DNA from: Collinsella sp.
Lineage (GTDB): Bacteria; Actinomycetota; Coriobacteriia; Coriobacteriales; Coriobacteriaceae
Assembly: GCA_022728415.1 (NCBI GenBank)
Contig: JAIJJM010000027.1
Location: forward strand, 1-12,100
DNA length: 12,100 bases
Direction: 5' to 3'
Made by a program: the position numbers and the translations under genes. Positions 6,925-12,100 of the stretch are shown here, piece after piece. Below the pieces are notes generated by a model. It ran no database searches, was not told where the DNA came from, and saw only the letters and a list, made by a program, of their open reading frames with translations. Each line of letters opens with the position of its first letter. Positions within the stretch are counted from its first letter, which is position 1.

Positions 6925-7480
6925 CATAACCATTATCAACGTCAAATGTCTCATCGTTGATATGAGCCACCATCGGCGACGGGTCGAACAACGCAGTGAA
7001 GTTCCGCCCTACTGAGGTCCGCCGCATGAAAGCCCGTAATCCTTCCCCAGTGTGGTGCGCAAAGGTGTATCCGCTGATATGTACGACATCGCCGTCAGAC
7101 GGGTCGATGTCATGGAAGGTGTTTTCGTCGCCGTAGGCTTCGGCACCGCGCGTCGAGATGAAGGTTCGTTCGGCCGTGGCGTCGGTCAGCGCTACGCAGA
7201 ATCCGGAATCCCTGCCCACATCATCGGAGCCGATATGACGAATGCCTTCATCTTCGAAGACTTCACGAATCACGTCCGCCCAAGGACCGATGCCGAGGAC
7301 GCCGGCGTGGCATGCTGCGACATCCATCTGACGTACCGCATGCAGAGTGTTGTAACTCGCTCCGACACGGGTCCCGGCCTCGTCGGCGAACACGTCCTCG
7401 CCTGGTTGGGGGATTTTTTCGACGCTCATGGTCAGGTCGACGATAACTTGCCCCAGCGAGATAACGGTTCCATATCCCAT
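6902..7480 (-). pseudogene. PfkB-family sugar/nucleoside kinase, 5' fragment (cut by IS110 element)
   Basis: Starts at ATG 7480, three bases after the glycohydrolase stop, with a GGAAGG box upstream. Residues 1-180 are the first half of a ribokinase-like kinase: ISLGQVIVDLTMSVEKIPQPG (substrate lid and the family start), GTRVGASYNTLHAVRQM (Gly-rich substrate loop of the first PfkB signature), ERTFISTRGAEA, and VHISGYTF; then FDPSPMVAHINDETFD, after which the IS110 element begins. The frame runs a further 12 codons into the element (VDNGYAGLADRR) to a TAA at 6902. This chimeric 192-residue product lacks the ATP-binding and catalytic DTNGAGD half and cannot be a kinase. By context the intact enzyme would phosphorylate the sugar released by the neighbouring glycohydrolase. 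Confidence 0.92.
6941..6949. repeat. Direct repeat at the bridge-RNA edge of the IS110 element
   Basis: GTCAAATGT, identical to 5407-5415. On this side it encodes kinase residues TFD (178-180), the last native codons of the 5' fragment. Confidence 0.7.
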
Positions 7481-7483
7481 GGT

Positions 7484-8512
7484 TCAGCCTTCCCGCTCCC
7501 TCAAGGCGAGTAGTCCCGCCACCGTCCGGTTCACATCAAGCCGATTGTCGTCCTTGAGCCGACGTAGCACCTGGCCGACAATGGCTTGGTCGAAACCATC
7601 CGCTCCACGCCACGCACCAAGCATCGCGCCAGTAATCGCGGCGATGGTGTCGGTGTCACCGCCGAGGGAGGCCGCAAAGCACAGCGCTTCAGTGGGCCTG
7701 TCAAAAAAACGGGTTGCGATGGCGAACGCCGCAGCTACGGATTCGTTGGCCTCCACACTGGTGCCACAGTCGCGCCGGAGGATGACGGCGAATTCATCGT
7801 CGGATATGGTGCCGCCTTCGCTGATGACCCGTCCCATGAACATCTTCACGCGAGCCACGACGGACGCCTTGGCCGACCAATTGCCGCGCGTCGGCTGCGA
7901 TTCCACGAACTTCAACGCCTCCTGAAGGAAATCGCGTCTCCCTTCAATGGCGAAGCTCACGGCGGCGGATACGAGCATGGTCGATTCGATGCCCTGGACC
8001 GTGTTGTGAGTCACCACGCAAGATCGCCAAGCTTCCTCGGCCAAAGACTCCCCCGGTCTAAAAGCTATGCCTACTGGAGTGGCACGCATGGCACCGCCGT
8101 TCGTGGTGCCGAATTGACCAGTATGTTCCGGAGCAACGCCATCTGTCAGTGCTTGCAACGCGGCTTTGGTGGACGGGCCAAGCAAATCCAGTGAGCCTCT
8201 CGCCTTCATTCTCGCCTCCCAGCGCAGGAGATCCTGAGCGTACGCGTCGTTGTCGATTCGGCCGCCATCCTCGATAAGACGATTGGCCAGCACGAACGCC
8301 TGTTCCGTATCGTCGGTCACCGACCCAGCCGACATATTCGGCGCGATCGGCTGCTGCGGAACAGCATCCATCAGCGAATGGATTGAACCGCCGTAATATT
8401 CGACGATCTGCATGGCGGACATACTTTGGGTAGGCATCCCAAGCGCGTCGCCGACGGCGAGACCTATCATCGCGCCACGGGCGCGTTCAGTCAGATGTTT
8501 ATCGACTACCAT
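7484..8512 (-). CDS. ADP-ribosylglycohydrolase-family protein (DraG/YegU-like)
   Basis: A 342-residue cytosolic enzyme with the binuclear Mg site of the ADP-ribosylglycohydrolase fold: RARGAMIGLAVGDALG (10-25), SVTDDTEQ (64-71) with D67 and D68, the TNGGAMRATPVG block, and GGDTDTIAAITGAMLGA (284-300) with D286 and D288. DraG members remove ADP-ribose from proteins; many operon-borne relatives are thought to cleave N-ribosides. The start at 8512 has GGAGG five bases upstream and overlaps the end of the regulator gene by 14 bp, so the two are translationally coupled. The kinase start follows after 3 bp. With a PfkB kinase and GntR regulator it resembles E. coli yegU-yegV-yegW, so a small-molecule nucleoside is a likelier substrate than ADP-ribosylated protein. 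That last step is inference. Confidence 0.9.
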   Translation of the reverse strand: MVVDKHLTERARGAMIGLAVGDALGMPTQSMSAMQIVEYYGGSIHSLMDAVPQQPIAPNMSAGSVTDDTEQAFVLANRLIEDGGRIDNDAYAQDLLRWEARMKARGSLDLLGPSTKAALQALTDGVAPEHTGQFGTTNGGAMRATPVGIAFRPGESLAEEAWRSCVVTHNTVQGIESTMLVSAAVSFAIEGRRDFLQEALKFVESQPTRGNWSAKASVVARVKMFMGRVISEGGTISDDEFAVILRRDCGTSVEANESVAAAFAIATRFFDRPTEALCFAASLGGDTDTIAAITGAMLGAWRGADGFDQAIVGQVLRRLKDDNRLDVNRTVAGLLALREREG

Positions 8513-9224
8513 GGTTTCCTCCGTTTTCTCCTGTGGTGATATGCAGCGTGAAGTGGCCCGGGTCGAGGAACGAACGCACGTATTCGACCAGCGCGCCGTC
8601 ATCTCCGAAGTTGTGCCGTTCAGACAACAGAAACACCGTTCCCGGGGTCTTTTCCAACGTTTCGGCAATCGGGCCGAGCCTGTCGGCGGATACGTTCATA
8701 TATCCGGAGGCCGTTCGAAGCCCGGCCTGTTCCATGGTTTTCAAAACGGAACCATCGATAAGACCCTCCGCACGTTCGATTACCCCACATAGCGCAGGTA
8801 CGGCAGGCAAGTATGAGACCTCGTACGAGATCGGCGTCGACCTGAAAAGACGGCGACGAGCGATTTTATAGAAGCGTTCACACTCGCTCTCCCCCTCCAG
8901 CGACGAAGGACGGTCAACCAACGAGATGGACAGCAACTCTGTTGTGGTCGGCGCTCCTGAACGCAACGAGGCCGCGGTCCATCCGTCCGGCCCGCTCATG
9001 CTACCGCCATTGAACGCCACATAACTGCCCGATCCCATGCGGGTTTCAATCAGCTCCGCCCTCTTCAACTGTTCCAAGGCCCTACGCACGGTGCCGCGGG
9101 AGACTTGATACTCTTCGGCCAGACGAGTTTCGGACATGATTCTGCTCCCCGGCTTGAGTGTGCCGTTCCTGATCTGCGAGGCGAGCTCGTGCCGCAAATG
9201 TTCTGTTCGGGTGTAAGCAGTCAT
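8499..9224 (-). CDS. GntR-family transcriptional regulator (HutC/UTRA type)
   Basis: A 241-residue regulator. Residues 5-75 are a GntR winged helix-turn-helix (LRHELASQIRNGTLKPGSRI, then ETRLAEEYQVSRGTVRRALEQL), and about 90-235 match the UTRA ligand-binding domain of HutC-type GntR proteins, with the family-like ISYEVSYLP and a final ...VEYVRSFLDPGHFTLHI strand. The start at 9224 has GGAGG six bases upstream; longer frames upstream run through the promoter and are not coding. It is the first gene of the operon and probably represses it, with the sugar or nucleoside substrate as inducer, as for HutC relatives. It overlaps the glycohydrolase by 14 bp. Confidence 0.92.
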   Translation of the reverse strand: MTAYTRTEHLRHELASQIRNGTLKPGSRIMSETRLAEEYQVSRGTVRRALEQLKRAELIETRMGSGSYVAFNGGSMSGPDGWTAASLRSGAPTTTELLSISLVDRPSSLEGESECERFYKIARRRLFRSTPISYEVSYLPAVPALCGVIERAEGLIDGSVLKTMEQAGLRTASGYMNVSADRLGPIAETLEKTPGTVFLLSERHNFGDDGALVEYVRSFLDPGHFTLHITTGENGGNHGSR

Positions 9225-9244
9225 CTTCGACCTCCAAAACAATA

Positions 9245-9302
9245 CTGATACAATCGGCATTGACATTGAACAACTATATACAGGATAGCACAGGTTTATA
9301 CA
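9245..9302 (-). promoter_or_regulatory. Candidate GntR operator: three TGTAT repeats in helical phase
   Basis: TGTATAAA (9295-9302), TGTATATA (9275-9282) and TGTATCAG (9245-9252) are spaced 20 and 30 bp apart, all on one DNA face. Two overlap the -35 and -10 and one lies downstream of the likely start of transcription, the position expected for autorepression. The spacing is seen; binding is inference. Confidence 0.4.
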
Positions 9303-9303
9303 A
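9275..9303 (-). promoter_or_regulatory. Promoter of the gntR-glycohydrolase-kinase operon
   Basis: On the minus strand TTGTAT (9298-9303) and TATATA (9275-9280) are separated by exactly 17 bases, a good vegetative sigma promoter about 50 bp upstream of the regulator start. It is the only clear promoter seen for the five-gene operon. Confidence 0.6.
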
Positions 9304-9321
9304 GTTGCGTCATCCCGGTGT

Positions 9322-9590
9322 CTATTTAGAAGCGCGACGCCCCTGTTGGTTCTGCAGTTCTGACAATTCACCAGCGAACACCTCGGCGGATGTCCGGTAG
9401 CCCGGCACACGCATGGGACGGTTGTCGGCCTCGTCGACGATCTTCCTGACCTCCTTCGTCATGCCCATCCGAATCTCGCAGCGTTCGGGCGAATACCGGC
9501 GGATCACGCCGTTGCGGTTCTCGTCGCCTCCCCAGCCGTCGGCCGGAGCAAAAATCGGCGAAGTACGCAGCCATGGCTCGTCACGCAATC
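9322..9590 (-). pseudogene. IS30-family transposase, C-terminal remnant
   Basis: The frame ending at TAG 9322 reads DENRNGVIRRYSPER, the IS30 block that carries the catalytic Glu (usual NENxNGLIRRY), then DEADNRPMRVPGYRTSAEVF, the IS30 end (NNRPRKxLGxxTPxEVF). Upstream, the typical YFADPYS part appears in another frame (AAYFADFCSGRR, about 9560-9574), so a frameshift lies near 9540-9560. The rest of the transposase and any inverted repeat are missing. It is an old scar between the operon promoter and the tRNA gene. Confidence 0.75.
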
Positions 9591-9801
9591 GGGCGCGCCG
9601 GCCGAACTCGGTCCGAACACCGCCATGCGCGCCTTTCTTTTTCGCCTCGCTTGTAACCTATCTGCACTCGACATGCGCCGCGATGGGCCGTGCCCACCTC
9701 ATCGGTCAACCACCATAAAACGGCGCAGTGCGAATATCGCAAAGTACCCGACCGGCATCACTATCAACCACCCCGCCCACACAAACACCCGAAGAGCCTT
9801 A

Positions 9802-9817
9802 AAAATCATTGGAATGA
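9802..9817 (-). terminator. Weak AT-rich hairpin downstream of tRNA-Gly
   Basis: On the minus strand AATCAT, loop TCCA, ATGATT, followed by TTT. Short T run and weak stem; possible tRNA terminator. Confidence 0.3.
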
Positions 9818-9829
9818 TTGGGTTTTATG

Positions 9830-9846
9830 GTCTCACCATTTGAGAC
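9830..9846 (-). terminator. Hairpin just downstream of tRNA-Gly
   Basis: GTCTCA, 5-base loop, TGAGAC, starting 4 bases after the CCA end of the tRNA. No T run follows on the minus strand, so it may serve 3' processing or stop transcription together with the hairpin at 9802-9817. Confidence 0.35.
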
Positions 9847-9849
9847 AAG

Positions 9850-9923
9850 TGGAGCGGACAACGGGAGTCGAACCCGCCTCTAAAGCTTGGGAAGCTTTCA
9901 TTCTACCGATGAACTATGTCCGC
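9850..9923 (-). tRNA. tRNA-Gly(CCC), with encoded CCA
   Basis: On the minus strand the cloverleaf is complete: acceptor GCGGACA/TGTCCGC, D stem GTTC/GAAT, anticodon stem AAAGC/GCTTT with loop TTCCCAA, T stem GCGGG/CCCGT with TTCGAGT loop. The anticodon is CCC, so it reads GGG glycine codons. Discriminator T is followed by CCA at 9850-9852, so the 3' end is encoded in the gene. Confidence 0.95.
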
Positions 9924-9991
9924 ATGCCGTATGGCCGCGCCCCACGTTCCGAACATGTCGGCGCAACGAGGCACAGGAAACCATCATATCG

Positions 9992-10930
9992 TCACCTGCC
10001 GACTCGCACGGCATAGGTGGGCGGAGCGATCGGCGTGCCGTTCATTTCGTTGGCCATCTGCATGAGACGCGCGATGCGGTCCTCGGTCGGTGGATGCGTG
10101 GAGAACAGGCGTGAGAAGCCGGCCATGGAGAACGGATTGGCGATCATCATCGCGGAAACGGACTGGGTGCCCGCGGTCTTGCGCATCGGCTCGGCCTGCG
10201 CGCCATGGGAGATCTTGTTCAGCGCCGAGGCGAGGGCTTCGGGGTCTCCGGTCAGCAGGCTGCCGTCTTCGTCGGCGTCGTATTCGCGCGTGCGGGAGAT
10301 GGCCATCTGGATCAGGGAGGCGGCGATCGGCGCGAGAATCATGCTCAGCAGCGCGCCGATCAGGCCGAGTCCGCCGGAATCGTTGCGATCATCGCTCCGG
10401 TCGTCGCCGAAGTACATCAGGGAGTAGCCCAGGTAGGAGATGACGGTGGCCATGGCGGAGGCGATGGCGGAGGTCAGGATGTCACGGTTGTACACGTGCA
10501 TGAGTTCATGGCCCAGCACGCCGCGCAATTCGCGGGCGTTGAGTATCTGGAGGATTCCTTGGGTGCAGCATACGGCCGCATGCCGTTCGTTGCGTCCGGT
10601 GGCGAAGGCGTTCGGGCTCATGGTGGGGGCGATGTAGATGCGCGGCATGGGCTTGCCGGCCTTGGCGCTCAGTTCGCGCACGATCTGGTAGATTTCGGGG
10701 GCTTCCCGTTCGCTGACCTCCCGCGCGCCCATGGAGGCAATGGCGAGTTTGTCGGAAAACCAGTAGGTGCCGAACGTGGTGACCAGTCCGATGATGATAT
10801 AGACACCCAACGTCTGCCTGCTGCCGCCCGTGGCCCACCAGATGAGCATGATGACGGCCCACATCAGGGTAAAGAGCAACGTCGTTTTCAGGCCGTTGAA
10901 GTGGCCGTGCACCCGTACTTTGGCATCCAT
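9992..10930 (-). CDS. htpX: HtpX-family membrane zinc metalloprotease
   Basis: A 312-residue M48-family protease of membrane quality control, with its active site in the cytosol. Two N-terminal membrane helices (about 16-33 and 41-58) are followed by the catalytic domain: GHELMHVYNRD with H141, E142 and H145 binding zinc and doing catalysis, two further hydrophobic stretches (about 152-174 and 187-211), then SRTREYDADE, where E216 is the third zinc ligand, and the closing FSTHPPTEDRIARL block. The ATG at 10930 was chosen because homologues begin near HGHFNGLKT. No ribosome binding site is visible there, so the true start could be the GTG six codons later (VHGHFNG), or the message may be leaderless. 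It stands alone between the reductase gene and the tRNA. Confidence 0.95.
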   Translation of the reverse strand: MDAKVRVHGHFNGLKTTLLFTLMWAVIMLIWWATGGSRQTLGVYIIIGLVTTFGTYWFSDKLAIASMGAREVSEREAPEIYQIVRELSAKAGKPMPRIYIAPTMSPNAFATGRNERHAAVCCTQGILQILNARELRGVLGHELMHVYNRDILTSAIASAMATVISYLGYSLMYFGDDRSDDRNDSGGLGLIGALLSMILAPIAASLIQMAISRTREYDADEDGSLLTGDPEALASALNKISHGAQAEPMRKTAGTQSVSAMMIANPFSMAGFSRLFSTHPPTEDRIARLMQMANEMNGTPIAPPTYAVRVGR

Positions 10931-11080
10931 ACTGCACACACTAAAGTCGCAGGCTGAATGATTGCTGGATATGCGCCAAGCGCAATGTCCCATATTCGCC
11001 CGGCCTGTCCGGCCCCGAGCCCGGCCGCGTCCGCACGGGGCGCGGGTACGGACGAATGCCGGACGGGCGGGGACGGGCCG
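10931..11080. other. Intergenic region upstream of htpX
   Basis: 150 bp holding the end of transcription of the reductase gene and the htpX promoter. No convincing -35/-10 pair was found; a TTTAGT lies 7 bases before the bases next to the htpX ATG and would fit a leaderless transcript. Confidence 0.3.
11028..11054 (-). terminator. GC-rich hairpin downstream of the reductase gene
   Basis: On the minus strand CGTCCGTAC and GTGCGGACG pair over 9 bp (one G-T wobble) around a 9-base loop, 26 bp after the reductase stop. No T run follows, which is common for hairpin terminators of high-GC actinobacteria. Confidence 0.5.
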
Positions 11081-12100
11081 TCAGGCGTGGGCGAGCTCGC
11101 GCATCTGCTCGGGATCGATGACCTTCTTGTGTTCGCGGCCTTCCTTGGCGCCCTCGGCGCGCTCGAAGGCATCGACCTTCTTCCAGCCGGCGAAGTCGAT
11201 CGGGCGGACGCCGCGCCCGGCCAGCAGGCGGTCGATGGAGTCGGGGTCACGGTCTTGCGCCACACGGCCGCCCTCGGCGGCACTTGCCAGATCTTCAAGC
11301 ATGTTGGTCACGATGGCCAGCGCATCGGATTTGGTGGAACCGATCAGACCCACCGGTCCGCGCTTGGCCCAACCGGTGGCGTACAGCCGTTCGCGCACGT
11401 CGCCGCCGTCGGCATCGGCGGTGATGCGGCCGTCGCCGTTGGCGTTGGCCAGGTGGGCGCCATGCTCGTCGTAGGCGATGCCGGGGGCTTCGGCGGGCCG
11501 GTAGCCGATGGCATGGTAGACGGCCTCGACCGGGTAGTCCGTGAACTCGCCGGTGCGGTGCATCCTGCCATCGGCGCCGGTCTCGGTACGTTCCACGCGG
11601 ATGGCCTTGACCTTGCCGTCCTCGCCGAGGATCTCGGTGGGGGCGGAGTTGAAGTGCACGTAATACCTGCGGTCGGCCGGATTGCCTTCGAAGTCGACGT
11701 CGCCATCGTCCTGCATGTCTTCGGCCATCTCGCGGATGGCGAACAGTTCCTCGACCATCTGACGGGTGAGCTTGTCCTTGCCGGCCACCTCGATGGTTTC
11801 GTCGTCCAGGTCAAAGTCGTCTTCGTTGATGATGAGCTGCACGCCGGGCAGCTTCTCCATCTCGCGCAGTTCCTGCACGCTGAACTTGGCCTGGGCCACG
11901 CCACGACGGATGAACAGGTGCAGCACCTTGGCCTTGTTGCGGCCGATGCCCTCGTACACGTTGTCGGGAATGTCGGTTCTGGCCTTGAGGTCGTCGGCGT
12001 CGCGCATGAGCTCGCGGGCCACATCCATGGCCACGTTGCCGCCGCCGATCACGGCGACGTTCTCGGCCGTCAGCGGCCATTCGCGGGCACCGGTGGGGTA
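11081..12100 (-). CDS. fprA: FprA-type ferredoxin/flavodoxin-NADP+ reductase, C-terminal part (partial)
   Basis: The frame is open from the window edge at 12100 to a TGA at 11081 (339 residues); the N-terminal FAD domain lies outside. Visible: YPTGAREWPLTAENVAVIGG then GNVAMDVARELMRD, the NADP-binding GxGNxAxDxAR loop; IRRGVAQAKFSVQELREMEK, typical of adrenodoxin reductase-like FprA; AVYHAIGYRP; and YATGWAKRGPVGLIGSTKSD, the C-terminal FAD/NADP contact region (GWxKRGPxGxIGxNxxD). These flavoproteins move electrons between NADPH and ferredoxin or flavodoxin. A GTG at 12052 is inside the NADP loop and is not the start. A short linker rich in Glu follows near the end. Confidence 0.93.
   Translation of the reverse strand, partial: YPTGAREWPLTAENVAVIGGGNVAMDVARELMRDADDLKARTDIPDNVYEGIGRNKAKVLHLFIRRGVAQAKFSVQELREMEKLPGVQLIINEDDFDLDDETIEVAGKDKLTRQMVEELFAIREMAEDMQDDGDVDFEGNPADRRYYVHFNSAPTEILGEDGKVKAIRVERTETGADGRMHRTGEFTDYPVEAVYHAIGYRPAEAPGIAYDEHGAHLANANGDGRITADADGGDVRERLYATGWAKRGPVGLIGSTKSDALAIVTNMLEDLASAAEGGRVAQDRDPDSIDRLLAGRGVRPIDFAGWKKVDAFERAEGAKEGREHKKVIDPEQMRELAHA

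Larger units (their letters stand above)
5407..6949 (-). mobile_element. IS110-family insertion sequence inside the PfkB kinase gene
   Basis: The element interrupts the kinase gene between codon 180 (ETFD) and the MYRSIEVV block. The 9 bases GTCAAATGT occur at both edges (5407-5415 and 6941-6949), which fixes the ends to within that repeat. It contains one recombinase gene (start 6663) and a 280-bp noncoding end upstream of it, the layout of the IS110 group in which the bridge RNA is encoded 5' of the recombinase. No terminal inverted repeats were seen, as usual for this family. The total of about 1.5 kb fits the family given the extra C-terminal domain. Confidence 0.85.
9591..9849. other. 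Gene-free stretch between IS30 remnant and tRNA-Gly
   Basis: No protein I can support on either strand. It holds a 10-bp inverted repeat ACCATAAAAC/GTTTTATGGT (9712-9721 and 9822-9831), 100 bases apart, and two small hairpins downstream of the tRNA. It looks like a worn site of past insertions. Confidence 0.4.

Noticed and set aside
9625..10016. Plus-strand frames across the tRNA-Gly region
   Set aside because: They run through the tRNA and have no binding sites or recognisable protein features.
10205..10957. Long plus-strand frame opposite htpX
   Set aside because: It is the mirror of a well-recognised protease gene and has low-complexity Gly/Asp/Val content typical of antisense frames in GC-rich DNA.
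1..12100. CRISPR array or phage genes
   Set aside because: No regularly spaced repeats and no phage structural or integrase proteins were seen.

Overview
The window looks like a high-GC Gram-positive chromosome, most likely a Bifidobacterium. The basis is GC-rich coding with strong GGAGG/AAAGGA ribosome binding sites, the style of the HtpX protease and the FprA-type ferredoxin/flavodoxin NADP reductase, and a mix of ISL3, IS110 and IS30 elements. This assignment is inference from protein style; no marker gene such as rRNA is present. Nearly every host gene is on the minus strand, so the region reads from right to left.

Right end (about 9850-12100), core chromosome: the C-terminal part of an FprA-type reductase that runs off the window, the membrane zinc protease htpX, and a tRNA-Gly(CCC) with an encoded CCA end. 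Downstream of the tRNA lies roughly 260 bp without a gene (weak hairpins and a 10-bp inverted repeat), then a decayed C-terminal scrap of an IS30 transposase.

Middle (about 2800-9310), a five-gene salvage-type operon on the minus strand: GntR/HutC regulator, ADP-ribosylglycohydrolase-family enzyme, PfkB sugar kinase, NCS1 nucleobase permease, isochorismatase-family cysteine hydrolase. The regulator, glycohydrolase and kinase match the gene set of the E. coli yegTUVW cluster, with an NCS1 permease in place of the nucleoside transporter and an added amidase-like enzyme. A reasonable reading is uptake and N-riboside cleavage followed by sugar phosphorylation. A promoter with three in-phase TGTAT repeats lies upstream of the regulator. 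The kinase gene is interrupted by a complete IS110-type element (about 5407-6949) flanked by a 9-bp repeat, so the pathway is probably broken and the distal genes cut off from the promoter. The IS110 recombinase keeps its DEDD residues and carries an unusual C-terminal XRE-type helix-turn-helix; its upstream noncoding end folds on paper into three hairpins as expected of a bridge RNA.

Left end (1-2735): an ISL3 element whose transposase is frameshifted in a run of six G, and beyond it an AT-richer gene for a DIT1/PvcA-family protein (isocyanide synthase-like). Its stop overlaps, as TAATG, the start of a hydrophobic protein that leaves the window, perhaps a transporter. This pair, apparently acquired by transfer, is the best candidate for an undescribed system here: a possible isonitrile metabolite locus in a bifidobacterium.
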